Assembly (NCBI RefSeq): GCF_020520425.1
Contig: NC_079491.1
Location: 29,317,449 to 29,381,448 of the forward strand
Source: Spinacia oleracea
Lineage: Eukaryota > Streptophyta > Magnoliopsida > Caryophyllales > Amaranthaceae
Reading direction: 5' to 3'
DNA: 64,000 bases
Positions 1 through 12,671 of this stretch are shown here, in pieces; position 1 is the stretch's first letter; each line of letters opens with the position of its first letter. A model generated the notes under the pieces. That model did no database searches and was not told the DNA's origin. It was given only the letters and a program-made list of their open reading frames with translations. The translations under genes and the position numbers were made by a program.

Positions 1-2604
1 CCATGTGAAATAATAAAGTCATAAAATCTTTCTTTAGCTTTGAACTCTATTGTCTAGGCGTTCTAACAATAGTTCATATCTTTTGTTACTTTCAACAAGT
101 AAGACTAGTTGTCTTAAATTGATCTAGAAATCAATCAACTTTCAAAAGTCCATCAAAATAGAGCTTTTGAATGTTAACTTGTTGATATGGTCTAAGCAAC
201 AATGCTAAAGGTTAGTGGAACTCAAATCAAGAGATTGATTTGAACCTAGTAAAGTTTTTATTGTTAAAGAGTTGTTTGTTTTAATCAAGCATATTGACTC
301 AACCCGTAAATGACCATTTCATTTAAATAAACAAACAAACATTGTTTTCGTTCTTCTGAATGTGAGTCTTTCTGTGTTTGAAGCAGAAATTTAGGTATGC
401 TGATTATGGAACAAAATAGCCATTAAGTTCCAGCTTTGAAAGGTCTTAAAACAAACTAGATGACCCTACAACTAATGTAGCATTGCCATGCTTCATTTCC
501 TGCTTGTAGGTCATTAGTGTATCCTAGCTTCCATTGTTTGAGTTATTACCGAAGTAAGAACCTCAAGCGGTATATGATACCAAGGAAGTTTGATTGCTAG
601 GTCACTTCTCTTTAAACATAAACTTATAGGTAGAAACGGAATTGCAAATTCCTTTTCACTTGTTCCTTGTTTTCCTATTTCTTGTACCCTTTCTAATAGC
701 CTTAAGAATTAAATTCTTTAGTGTTGACTTTTATACTTTGTTTAGACACGTCTAAATGTCATTCCAACAAAGTTCTTACCATTTTATTTATGTTGAATAT
801 TTGCTTCAACTAGATGATCTTACCAGAAGCTTCTAAAGTTCTCTAAGCATCGATCTATTCGAATGTCTAGGGACTAGACTCATTCGAGAATTAAATGGAA
901 AAAGATATTAGGTTTTTAACCATTGGTAAAGCTAAGCGTTTAAACTCAATGTTTTGTGATCTCGAAACTACATTGTATTTTGAATTCACAAGCACCAATC
1001 GGTTTGCCATTCGACTTTGATATTCGAAAACAACCATAAAAGTCGCTATAAGAAACGTACATTTTAAATTGCTCACTTTCTCTCATTTCCGTGAATCGTT
1101 CTTGGATTCACTACCAATCGAGGAAATTTACTACTACCTTTCTAAAAGGATTTACTGCAGTACAATATATTTAATTATAAACAATAATTAAAACATACAT
1201 TGAAGCAGGCAAAGTCTAAACATTTATCATGAGTAATAACTTAAAAATTAAAGCAATCATGCAATTTAAACAAGTTATTGGCATTTTATTCGAATTTATT
1301 GTTCCGGCAGGTGTGAATAAAATGATTCCAAGACCCTAAAATCCATTGAAGAATTAAGCACAGTTTGTCGACTCAATCCTAAAACATCTTAGGTAAGCAA
1401 AAACCTTTTGCTAATAGTCTAGAAACTATTCTTGGTTGATAGGCACGTCTAAGAACTTATTAGGTAAACCTATCGATTTTGCCACGACATAAAAGGACTC
1501 CTTACTTATATCGTTGAGTTTCACCAAAACTAACATGTACTCACAATTATTTGTGTACCTTGCCCCTTTAGGACCAATAAGTAACACCTCGCTGAGCGAA
1601 AACTATTACTAGATTGATGTAAAGGATATTCAAGCAAGTGTATATTTTGGCATAGCACCTTTTAACTCAATTTTTAAGTTTGGAACTTAAGGCTCTTACT
1701 ATGTTGGTTAGATTTTAAGTGAACTAAAATCCTTAATCATGCAACATAATCAAGCCACAATCTCATGCATTAAGACATATTTAAAGCAATAAATAACTTA
1801 AAGCATGCATAAGATAAATGTGATCTAGTATGGCCCGACTTCATCTTGAAACTTCAACTTCAAAGTCCGTCTCGAAAATCTCCGTGGGAGGCACCATTTT
1901 CTTCAAATAGGATAAGCTATAATTAAACTAATTACAACTATTTGATGGTACGCAGACCATATTTGAATTGAAAAACAATTTTGGTACTTTAGACCAATTA
2001 CATTCAAATTAATGGTACGCAGACCATATTTTCTATCCTATTTGGACCATACTAGTCACTTCATAACCTGCAAAACAGTACATATACAATATATACCATT
2101 CACCCATTCATTATCATGAATGGCCCACATTGCTGGTTAGTAAAACACGTTATGCATCACATAAATATTTGCAGCAATTAATCAAGGGCACCAATAATCT
2201 ACAAATTATTCAGTCCTTATTAATTCTAATCAAGTTGTTTTAACCTTAAGGATTTGTAGACCTAATCAAGAGTTTATGACTAAAAGGGCTCCCACTTAAA
2301 CCAATAAATTCATATGCTTTACTAATTTTAAACATAAAAATGTATTTCTAGTCTAACCGGAAACATACAAATTTAATTAAAATTTAAAGCTCATATAAAT
2401 TTATAATTGAATCCGCTAATTTAATTTATTTTTCAGTCGTATTTAAATTAATTCATGATTTTAATTTTAGTAAAATAATTAGAATAAATGAAATTTATTA
2501 TAATTATAATATTCAAAATTAAAATCCAAGAAAACAATTTAAATTATTAATTTTAAAATTAATTAAAATTACATGAACTGAAAATTTCAAATTAAAATTT
2601 AAAA

Positions 2605-3040
2605 CTCGACAATCGTGACATGACGAGCACTTGGGCTTGCGCCCAAGCCCCGTCGAGTGCACGACCCTCGATGTCCATGGCACAACGTCGCAGCAGCCAC
2701 ACGCAAGGCAGCAAGACAAGCCACGCTTGCGCGCAGCCTGCCTGCCCATAGCATCGCAGCAACTATGATGCTCCTCGCTCGCTCGCTCGAGGCCACGCGT
2801 TGTGGTGCGCAGAGCAGCTATCGCTGGGCGACCAGCTCTCGCTCGCTCGCGCGCCCACAACGTGCCATGGCTTCGCCCATCGCCCATCGCGCACAGCGCT
2901 CGACACAAGGCAGGGCTGCTGCCTTGTGCTCGCGCGCCATCGCCTTGCTCGCTGCATTCGTACCGCGTGGGCGACGAGCTCCCTTGCTCGTCGTCACACG
3001 CCCGCACTGTACAACACCCCTTAAGGGTAACACGTAGCGT
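2605..3040. other. GC-rich, CpG-rich island inside the LTR element
   Basis: About 435 bases are strongly GC-rich (many GCGC, CTCGCTCG and GCCACG words) inside DNA that is otherwise AT-rich on both sides. Reading frames exist on both strands because stop codons are rare in GC-rich DNA; their products are arginine/alanine/serine-rich with no recognisable domain, so I do not call them genes. Confidence 0.6.
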
Positions 3041-3787
3041 CCATTGCTTTGTGCATGCAAGTTATATGAGCGAATCACATAAAAATTAAAAAATTTATTT
3101 TCAAAATTAATGACAAATTAATAAATCATATTAATTTCATAATTTTAGGGCGAAAAATCGAAAATTTATTAATTAATTGATTTCCGATTAACATGGATTC
3201 AAGTCTAGGTCATAAAAATTTAAAATTTAACACAAATTTACAATTTTTATGGTGGTTTTTAATCATAGGTATCTAATTAAATTATTAACTAATTATGAAA
3301 ATCAAATTAATTCTAAATTATTCCAATTTTCAACAAATTAATCATAATTACAAATTAGATTGCATAATTAACAAGGCTAGGCATTCAAACTTGTTAAACA
3401 TATACAGTAGGTCAATCAAAAATTCAAGATTTATCAACAAGAATCGCAAATATTTAATTTAACATCTTAAATTTACGAAATTTTGCGTTCGAAAAACTAA
3501 AACCTCCGAAAAGTCATAGTTAGGCTTCGAATTTGAGAATTCTGGGTTCGGCTGAAAAAGATTATTTTTGTCAAAATTTTAGAATGCCTTTTACATGCGG
3601 AATTGACACAAAAATCACTCGATTTGGATGAGTAACGAAGAAACTGCCGAAAAACTGCGTACATATAATTAAATAAACGCAATTTGCAATTAATTAACAA
3701 TTACGAAAAATAATCACCCCTTTTAATTCTTGCAAATTTGTAATATTTAACCATGTTTATGCAATTTAGATTATAAAAATAATAAGA

Positions 3788-3801
3788 GGCTCGTGATACC
3801 A
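3788..3801 (-). other. Primer binding site of the LTR element
   Basis: On the minus strand the sequence is TGGTATCACGAGCC, separated by one base from the end of the LTR. It resembles the initiator-methionine-tRNA primer site (TGGTATCAGAGC) used by plant Ty1/copia elements. It fixes the orientation of the element: minus strand, 5' LTR to the right. Confidence 0.75.
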
Positions 3802-3802
3802 C

Positions 3803-5176
3803 TGTTAGGTTATGATACATATGACAATACATAAATCATGCGGAAAAACCATAAAGCCAGGAAAGCATATTATTTACACATAATCATTTAGCATAGTATA
3901 GATGCATACACTTTGTAGCGTGCCTTCCCTAGCTGCGCCAGAACCGAACAAGAACAAGTCTTTAGGACTCCAAGTGTCGTCCCTCCGTAGATAGTCCACA
4001 GTACGTCCGGATCCGCCTCAAGATTGACCAACTAGAATCGCCCTTAAGGTGCTTAGGAATTTTCGGCTATTATTGTGAAAGAGTGTGGCTGAATTTTCTT
4101 TCAAAACTTACCCTTTTGAATGCTTCAATCGTGTTTATAAATTATGACCCTAGGCCCTTATTTATAGAGGTTTGGAAAGGGAATTGGAATCCTAGTAGGA
4201 TACGATTTAATTAAACTTAGAATCCTACAAGGACTCTAATTAATTAAATAATCCTAATAGGAATAGGAATTTAATCACACACCAAATCCTAATAGATTTA
4301 GGAATTGTGCATGGACACAAACACACACGCACGGAGCCACGAGGGCGCCCGCACGCGTGCGCTCGGCCCACGCAGCCCACGCTGGGCAGCCTTGCCTTGG
4401 CGCGTTGGGCCTGCCTTGCGGTGGGCCTGGCGCTGCCTTGGGCTGGGCGTTGGCGCGTGTCCTTGCTTGTTGGGCGATGGCCTGGCTTCGCGCTGGGCCT
4501 TCGTCCGGCAGGCCTCGTCCGATGCTTATTCGTACGATACGCTTCCGATTAAATTTCCGATTCCGGAATTCATTTCCGATACGAACAATATTTAATATTT
4601 TCGATTCTGGAATTAATTTCAGTTTCGAACAAATATTTAATATTTCCGTTTCCGGAATTATTTTCCGATTCCGATAATATTTCCGATTCTGAAAATATTT
4701 CCGTTTCCGGCAATATTTCCGATTCCGGCAATATTTCCATTTCCGATAATATTTTCCGATACGTACCATGTTTCCGTTTCCGGCAACATCTACGACTTGG
4801 ATAATATTTATATTTCCGATAGGATCCATATTTCCGTTTCCGGCAATATCATCGTTTCCGGAGTATTCATTTCTTGCTTGTGACGGTCTCAGCTCCCACT
4901 GAAACCAAGATCCGTTGATTCCGAATATCCATAGATAGAGTATTTAATGCCATTAAATACTTGATCCGTTTACGTACTATTTGTGTGACCCTACGGGTTC
5001 AGTCAAGAGTAAGCTGTGGATTAATATCATTAATTCCATTTGAACTGAAGCGACCTCTAGCTAGGCATTCAGCTCACTTGATCTCACTGAATTATTAACT
5101 TGTTAATTAATACTGAACCGCATTTATTAGACTTAACATTGAATGCATACTTGGACCAAGGGCATTATTTCCTTCA
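3803..5176 (-). mobile_element. Long terminal repeat of a Ty1/copia element (SIRE/Maximus-like)
   Basis: On the minus strand the repeat starts TGAAGGAAATAATGCCCTTG and ends with CATAACCTAACA, giving the usual TG...CA ends, and it abuts the primer binding site. A TATAAATA box on the minus strand lies near 4155-4165. The start motif is one I associate with large plant copia LTRs; the clade name is from memory. Inside are a GC-rich block (about 4310-4530) and a fuzzy TTTCCG repeat (about 4540-4865). The partner LTR is outside the window, so its age cannot be judged. Confidence 0.8.
4540..4865. repeat. Degenerate TTTCCG/AATATT tandem repeat within the LTR
   Basis: Units such as AATATTTCCGATTCCGG and AATATTTCCGTTTCCGG recur about a dozen times with small changes. 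The block sits entirely within the copia LTR and probably expanded there. Confidence 0.75.
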
Positions 5177-8100
5177 TCTATGTCGATTGGGCCGAGCCTA
5201 GTTGAGTACTTTTGATGATTGTTGGTCGGTTGCTTAATTAATAATTTAATATAGAGTATCATCTCCTATGTGTTAATATAGAGTATCATCCCCTATGTAT
5301 TAATAATTTAAAAATGATCGGACTATAATCGAGTTTGTTTAATTGGTATGTCCTTTAATCATATGAGCCCACGCTCATTAATAGGACACAAATCTTCATT
5401 AAACATTTTTATATTAAACATTTTACTGGGTTCGATATGTACATCAAGTCCTGGATGCGTTTTGACCTCGACTAAACCTGATTTATTCGGTCGTTTTAAT
5501 TATTATGAAAATCTTTTAATTATTTGCAAAATCATTTCGCGCCCTGCGCATGAACTATGTGCACAACGCATGGTTCATGCGCAGACCGCAAGGCCCCTGC
5601 GCATGCCGCATGCTTTTAATAGTTTTAGAACCTTAGGGTTCATGCGAATAGTTTTAGAACAAGCGCTACTCGCATGAAATCACACATTAGGCGCGTTGCA
5701 CCATTTTTCCAACGAGGCCCGCTAGACCAGGTGTTGCGCGCAAATGTTGTGCTTGTAATTTGCACACCTTTAGGAGCCAATGTGTACATATTAGGGTAGT
5801 TTAGTTTCATATAGTTGCATTTAGAGTTATTCCTAATCTATTTCCTTTCTTTGTGTTTTTTACGGAGAGCTCCTCAATCCTTATTTTCAGGCCAAAAAGC
5901 ACGAAGTATGGATGTCCCACTAATCCAAAAGAGAGAATAACTACACCAATGGGGATTGAGTTCAATCATCTCTACATCCTCGTCGTCCCCCTCGTCACTT
6001 TTATTAAAGGCTCTTGCGTTGAAGGAGAAGTATGAGTGGAAAGTTTCACTAAGTCGAGTGACTTGAAGAGTGCATGCCATTTGTGCATGGGAGAAGAGTA
6101 GAAGAAAAGTGAAGCATCTAGGGGTATTGTCATTGCATCGCCTTGAAGCAGCCACCATGGATAACAGTTGTGCACGAACTGTGCACGATACGATGTGGGT
6201 CGTGAAGCACCTGATGCATAACCCGCTGCACGGGTCATGCACATTTGGCACTGACCGTGCATCACCTGCTACGCTACCTTACATGATCACCTTTGTAATA
6301 CTTCGTATTTTTATTAAATCATGAATAAATTTATTATATTTATAAAGTAATTGTATTGATTTTATATATTACAATTTCATTTAAATATTATTTAAATGTA
6401 TTTTTATTAATTAAAAATATTAATTATTTTTAATTGGAGAGAAAGTAATTTTATTTTATGTTGAGAATTTTAAATTGAGTCTTTAAGAAGTAAAACGATT
6501 TTTAATCAAGTCTAGACTCTAGACCAGTCCAATTCCAATTTCAAGTCCAAGCAAACCCAATTTTAATTTAAGGAATCCAAAGCCTAGCCTATATTTGCTT
6601 TTGGAAACCTATAAATATGAGCTTACTCCCACACAAATCCCGACAAAAATTCATTAAAGCCCTAATTTTCTCTCTCTCTTTTCTCTCTCCCTCAACCGAA
6701 TCTCTCATATCTCTTTGCTCGAACAATCGCGCGCCAATGTAGCAAGAGAAGCAGATTCATCCAACGCTCGATGCATCGCCCTTCGCTCGTCGCACGCCCC
6801 AACACCCGCTTCCCTCTCTTCGTTAGTTGCCCTCGTGTGCAGCACGGCCAACGCCTGCACCCTTCCCTTGCGGGCGTGTCCCGCGACGAGCAGCAGCAGG
6901 CCAGCGTGCCACTGCCGCTGCTTCCTCTCCTCTTCCTTCGCCCGTAGCTCGTGGCCGTGTAACACCAGTACACCACCATCACCCGAATTGTCGTGCCCTA
7001 TTATTGTTGGCCAGCCGGTGTATGTTCATTCCTCCTAATCTCTCCTCTATGTTAAATTATTATTGTTTTAATTAATTGTTTTGGGATTATATATTATTGT
7101 TGATGATTAAAGATATTATTTGAATAATTTAAAGTATTGATTGGAGATTGAATTTTCAGATTATTTTTGAATAATAAAACATGGTTTTTTATGAGTTTTA
7201 ATGGTTTTAGTATTCTATTATTAGGGTTTTAATTAAAAGTATATGGTTGATTGATTAGCATGATTATATTTTGATTTTAATTATGATAATCATTTGGAAT
7301 TTTAAAGGTTTTATGTTTGAAATTAATTAACTTTCATGACAGGGTTTCAAGGAATTAATTAGGATTATAAAATTACATTAAAAACTATTGATTTCTAATT
7401 AATTAAAGAGATTTAAAGAAAAAATATTTGATGGATATTTCATGAACATGTTGATTAATTAAGGGTATATTATTTTATTATAGGAGGAGGTTTTTAAGTG
7501 AATTTGATTGAAACATAAGGTTACTGTAGACGCCTACATTTGTCCATAGGCCCGAAGCGGTAAGTTCAATGATGAAACCAAACACTACTTGTTAACGCTT
7601 TCCAAAGTATGCAACGAACGAAGTATTACTGACTGACATGACCCCGAAATCCATTTTTCCATTTTTAGTAACTTCCATTTGTAGGAACTACCATATTAAC
7701 CTGCTACCTAAAATAGCCGTCGTATAAGATAGATTTTCAAGTGATTACGTTGTATTACTATTAATCCTTGAGAAAAGATAAGAGTTGCACTCCAACTAAT
7801 ATCATTAAAGAGACAAAACCGTGAATGGAATAGAAATTCGGAACAAAATAGGAAAAACCTGGAAACATGTGGACAGAAAACACCAGCGCTAGAAATTTCT
7901 AGCGCGTGGCATGCACGCGCCACACGAACTATAATCATAAAGTAAATATTAGAAGAATTATATACCTCTTCATCGTTGAGGACCATGTCCAAACTAATTA
8001 AACTATTTTGTTTGTGGAAGTTCACTACATCAATCAAGAGCGAAACACGAACTTTTATTTTTCAATCGTTCCTAGTGGAATTTAAATCATGGATAAAAAA

Positions 8101-8354
8101 AAGTAGCCATTGATGACCAAAATTAAAAGTCAAAGGTGTGATTGTGTATGGGTTATGATTTGAACAATATGATCAATTATAAACTTGAATATGATTAGAA
8201 CTTTCAATATTTATCTTGAAGAGTTATAGTGCATTAGTATTAGTACGTAACTTGGAATCATGATTTGATTAGAGTCCTATCTTGAAGAGATATAGTGCAT
8301 TAGTAAGTACATTGCGTTGATTAGAACTTTCATGATATATATGTACGTTATCAC
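5177..8354. other. Gene-free stretch, probably repeat-derived
   Basis: No host gene is visible. Two more GC-rich islands occur (about 5540-6260, with recurring GCGCATG and GTGCACGA words, and about 6725-7000). A TATAAATA box at 6610-6617 is followed by a pyrimidine-rich leader (6665-6715), which looks like an LTR or gene promoter, but no coding exon follows. A possible LTR-like border starting TGTAGACGCC lies at about 7525. Frames at 5853-6265 are not recognisable proteins. Confidence 0.4.
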
Positions 8355-8430
8355 TTTATTATTATTATTATTATTATTATTAGTTATCACTTTATTATTA
8401 TTATTATTATTATTATTATTTATTTATTTA

Positions 8431-8491
<61 letters not shown>
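8355..8491. repeat. (TTA)n microsatellite, interrupted
   Basis: Three TTA/ATT runs are separated by short breaks (one non-repeat gap and one TTTA run), about 137 bases in all. Confidence 0.95.
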
Positions 8492-8492
<1 letters not shown>

Positions 8493-8608
8493 AAAACATT
8501 TACACAAAGTTGGATGAGAGTCTAGCAACTAACTAAGCCCCGACACCCATATTTAAAGCAAAACACAATCGTTGAAAAATAAAAGATCGAATGTTAACAT
8601 TGGCCGTG

Positions 8609-8700
<92 letters not shown>

Positions 8701-8701
8701 G
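8609..8701. repeat. (TTA)n microsatellite, pure
   Basis: About 30 uninterrupted TTA/ATT units. It shares its motif with the array 120 bases upstream, so the two may derive from one array split by intervening DNA. Confidence 0.95.
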
Positions 8702-9728
8702 TTTAGTTTAAATAGTAAATTCCATATTCCTTAAGCTACGTGCATGGTCCTCGATCAGATTTCAATCTATGTAATTGTATACTTTCTAAACTTTGGATTC
8801 TATTAATTACTTTACATTAGATATTTAATAATACTACTACTACTGCACCTATTTGATAACCGTACGGCATAAGTTTCATCGTATTTATGGAGTGGGCTCC
8901 TTATAGAATTGCAACACTGATGAAAAGTAATAACTTAAAGTGGACTTAAAGTGGGATAACATAATTAATTAACATATCTATGTGGCACATAATATCCACG
9001 TGGGACCTAATTAATTATCTACGTGGCACTTGATTTTTTTAATTCAAAAATAAATTAGAAATCTTATTTTTCATTGGCCGAAACCAATAGTTTTCCTAGG
9101 TGACGCTCTAATATTTCAGCAAATATGCCTACTTTATATATATACTTGATTAAGTCTCGTGCACGCACGGATATTCGTAAATTACTATTTGACCTACTAT
9201 TTTTGTAAAATATTTAAGTAAACTTTTTATCCCTTAAAACTAATGCGTAATTGATAATTCTTGAATGTACTAATTTATTCATTTAATATGCAATTTTAGC
9301 CCTACTACGTACTTCGTATTATATATTTTATATGTTTAATATGATAATTAGACCAAAATATTCGATATGCTTAATATGTTAATTAGGTCCCGTGCATACA
9401 CGAATATTCAAAAATTATTATTCCACCATATTTTTATAAAATATTTAACTGAAATATTTATCCATTAAGTTAACGCATGGTTAATAAATCATGAACATAT
9501 TCGATCTAATATGCAATTTTCTCCCTACTACGTATTATTTTTAAAATTTATTTTGAAACTATCCTACAAGGTATTGTATATTTTATATGTTTAATATGAT
9601 AGTTTGACCAAAATATTCGATACGCTTAATATGTTAATTTTACCTATTTTGAATAAATATATTTTTCATTGTTAATATGGAGTATGACAATTTGATTAAA
9701 ATATTACCAAAATCTTCTAATAGACATA
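8702..9728. other. Gene-free AT-rich stretch with decayed Helitron-like ends
   Basis: No gene is seen. Near 9157-9172 and 9389-9405 there are short CG-rich palindromic words (CGTGCACGCACGG; CCGTGCATACACG) of the kind that precede Helitron 3' ends, here apparently facing the minus strand. Around 9290-9630 two related AT-rich blocks repeat (phrases such as ATATTTTATATGTTTAATATG), suggesting decayed repeats. Confidence 0.35.
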
Positions 9729-11472
9729 TCTATTACTATATACTAAAAGAGACACCAGGAATGACACGTGTCATCTTCTGGTGCATCCTTAGTATTTTCC
9801 TTTTTAAATTCTTTTTTATTAAATAATAAATAACTATAAAATCGAATATAAAATTGTTAAAAAAATAAGTAAAATTCAGTTTACGAATGATTGTTTACAA
9901 AAAATAACGGATGAAATTTCATATAGCATAACAAAAATTAAATTCCCTAAAAAATAGAATAAAAATAATAAAAAGAAATCTAAAAATAATGTGCAGCTGG
10001 GGTACCTAAATTTTAGGAGAAAAAAAAATATCAATTAGATATTGTTGAGATAAATACGTGAATAAGTATTCAAATAATAAGGATTCAAATTTTAGCTTCC
10101 AAAAATATAGAAAACCATATCAGCCAATATATTTAGATTAAGTAAACAGCCAAACCATAAAAAAAAAATGAATACAATCTGTTCAGATTACAAAAACATC
10201 CCATAAAATACGGATGGCTATAAAAAAAATACCGTAAAAAAGACGAATACAATATGTTCAAATTACTTAAACAACCCATAAAATACTGATGGCAGTAGAT
10301 AACAAATTAATAAATAAAATTACAAAACAAAAATATTCCCCAAGTTACCTACAAAGTAGGTAATTAAAAAAAAAAATTCTACAAAACAGAAAATTCCTTA
10401 AGTTCCCTGCAAAATAGGAATGCATAGAAAAAGATAACATAAATATCTTTGAAAAGATTACGTATAGGTAGAAGTTAGAGATAGATAATTAGGCGTGCAA
10501 CAAAAATTATAAAATAATCCCTGCTTATCCAGTAATCCCTAGAATCTAGAATAATCACAAAGAATTAGGGTTACACCTAATTCAACCAGCCATAATCAAC
10601 AGTATATATACTCCCTACTAATCCAACAAATATTATCAAGCAACATTATAAACGTCATTTGTAAGAGAGAAAAAAATGGCACAAAATTTAAGTCTCATAC
10701 AGAGTATTAATCCATCCATAGAAAACGTAACGATACAAGGGTTATCCGACTATGGACAGTTCATGCCTTCAATAATCCAAGTGAAAAGTATATTGTTCAA
10801 ATAGTTTACTAGATGCAGAGGTAATTCCATCATTCATATTGTGCTATATTCAATGTTAATATCGTGAAATAATATGTTGCTAACTATTTCTTTATTTTAC
10901 TTTTTATTGTATACTAGGGTGGCAAGATTCAAACTTCCTTCTTGCTAACCCCTCTACCGTCCACGTCAGCAAGAAAACCGGTCTAATTTTTTTTTATAAA
11001 ATCTATAATAAACCGCTATTTGAAATAGCGGCTTATAAAACCGCGGGTTTTGTTTTAAAACAAACAGACATTTGAGTTCGCGGTTTATAACATTGAACCG
11101 GGAAAAAAATGTACTTTTCTTTCTTCCATGCTGACGTGGACGGTATGAAGGGAAATAAGTTAGAACGTGACGCATTTTGAGAATTATTGGATCTTTAACC
11201 AATATTGAAGGAGATCGCTCAATAATATATCCATATTTAGTATTAAAAAAATCAAAATTGTTTCATATTCATGTATATATTCATGTTATTAGTAGATATA
11301 TTGTTCACCTATGCACCGTAAGAACATCTCAAATTAATATTTATACGAAGTATTTGAAAAGTGGAACATTAGTGGTATGGAAATTATATGGATACGAATT
11401 ATATTTTAACAAAAATATGTATAACATGTCAATAATTTTGGATTACCGTGCATTGCACGGGTCCTATACTAG
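9729..11472 (+). mobile_element. Helitron with both ends intact, probably non-autonomous
   Basis: The left end starts TCTATTACTATATACTAAAA with TC after an A. The right end is CTAG before a T. At 11446-11460 the palindrome CCGTGC-ATT-GCACGG forms a hairpin 8 bases before that CTAG. These are the family's hallmarks: 5' TC, 3' hairpin plus CTRR, insertion between A and T, no target duplication, no terminal inverted repeats. Length is 1,744 bp. No Rep/helicase frame is present, only a 42-residue RPA-like remnant. The second Helitron in this window (about 53997-55104) has closely similar ends. Confidence 0.85.
10676..10804 (+). pseudogene. Short RPA-like remnant inside the Helitron (42 residues)
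   Basis: The frame starts MAQNLSLIQSINPSIENVTI, continues to Lys-42 and then stops. The pattern 'SLIQSINPSIENVTIQ' resembles the first strand of an OB fold in replication protein A-like proteins that plant Helitrons carry. It follows a plausible leader (AAGAGAGAAAAAAATGG). It is far shorter than any functional RPA protein, so it is at most a decayed fragment. The family link is tentative and rests on a short match judged by eye. Confidence 0.35.
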
Positions 11473-11589
11473 TATATATATATACTACCATCCTATATTT
11501 TTTTCCCATACATAAAGAGTTTATACAAAAGGAAAGTAAATAAATGAGATTTTTTTTAGGAAAGTGATTTTAGGCAGGAAAATATTACA

Positions 11590-11642
11590 CTAGGAAGTGA
11601 CACGTGTCATTCTTGGTGTCTGTTCTAGTATAATGTAATAGA
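11590..11642 (-). mobile_element. Helitron 5' end in the opposite orientation
   Basis: Read on the minus strand from 11642, the sequence begins TCTATTACATTATACTAG and contains GACACCAAGAATGACACGTG, closely matching the 5' end of the Helitron at 9729. It is preceded by A, as expected for a Helitron junction. It faces left, toward the plus-strand Helitron, which may have inserted into it. Confidence 0.55.
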
Positions 11643-12671
11643 TAGATATTAGATATTAGATATTAGATTAGATTTTAAGCAGGTAGCTCAAAATCTTGTT
11701 GGATATTCAATAATTTTAGATCAAATAAATAAATTAAATGTTGTAGGGAGCTATAAGATATTGTAGCGAACCAATGTAGAACTTTATAACTTAAATCAAT
11801 TGCAGCTAGAAATTTGTTGCGGTGATTCTATGAAGCACGGGTATCTCTGGAAGATGAAGAACCAGTACCGGGTACTTCGCGGGTACGGGTACGGCAAGGA
11901 TATGTCCCCGATACGTATTCAAAAACTGGGTACGGTCAATGGAATTGGGTACGGTCAACGTAAAGTTCGGGGACGTTTCGGGTACGTTTTGGGACTTTTG
12001 AGAGGTATCCATGGCTTAAAAAAATACAGACAAATCAACATTTATGGTTTTCTCAATCTCTCTAGTCATTTTCGTTCTCATCCCAGCAAGGTTGTCGACT
12101 CCGGTAGTTCTTATTCGCGCTCTTCATCTCCGGCGAGTCTCTTTCTACATTTTTTCGGTTGACTTTTTCACTCTTTTTTTACCCCTTTTTCATTTTTGCT
12201 GGTTCAATCTTTTTCAATTGATTTTTACCCCTTTTTTTCATTTTCTCTGGTTCAATCTTCTTCAATTGATTTTGAAATGTGTTAATTGGGGTATGCGTCC
12301 TTGTTTTAATTTAGCTAAAGAAGAAGAAACAAAAGTATTTATAAAAAGAGAAACAAATGTATATCTTTCCTTTTTTATTTTTTTTTTGCTTATTTTTTTT
12401 TTGTTAACTACTGTATTTTATATGGTTATATTTATCTATTGAGATGGGTGTTGAGTGGTGATGAGGGGAGAGGTGGTTGGGGGCATTTGGTTGGGGGTTT
12501 TCAGGAAAGGGAAAGGGAATGATGAAGTTGCATTCCATTTGTTGTTGTTTGTTTGGTGGTTTTTGTCATTCCCTTTACCCTATTTTCTTTTTCACCTACC
12601 CCAAATCCCTCTACAATGATACCCTACCATCCCCCAAGGTTTGTCATTCCCTTTCCCTTGACCACTCTCTA

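Larger units (their letters stand above)
1..3802 (-). mobile_element. Internal part of a Ty1/copia-type LTR element (cut by the window edge)
   Basis: This stretch lies directly inside the LTR at 3803-5176 and ends with a primer-binding-site motif, so it is the internal 5' part of an LTR retrotransposon read on the minus strand. No long reading frame is present in about 3.8 kb, so the element looks noncoding here: a broken copy or a large non-autonomous derivative. Most of it is very AT-rich, with one GC-rich island at 2605-3040. The other LTR must lie left of the window. Seen: position and PBS. Inferred: the non-autonomous nature. Confidence 0.7.

Noticed and set aside
2519-3089. Overlapping long frames on both strands (Arg/Ala-rich)
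   Set aside because: They overlap in all directions in a GC-rich patch inside an LTR element; stop codons are rare there by composition, and no domain is recognisable.
4275-4829. 184-residue minus-strand frame rich in Arg-Lys-Tyr repeats
   Set aside because: It is the translation of the TTTCCG tandem repeat and GC-rich block of an LTR, not a gene.
5874-6265. 125-residue minus-strand frame with an acidic patch
   Set aside because: No splice context, no recognisable family, and it lies in GC-rich repeat-like DNA.
6715-7075. Frames after the TATA-like box (Ser/Pro/Arg-rich)
   Set aside because: GC-rich shadow frames on both strands; the promoter-like look fits an LTR as well as a gene.
7708-8037. 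109-residue minus-strand frame
   Set aside because: AT-rich, no domain and no neighbouring exons.
11800-12442. Frames of 120 and 132 residues
   Set aside because: They lie within the hAT-like element and MITE; composition follows the repeats (GYG from GGGTACGG, Phe-rich from T runs).
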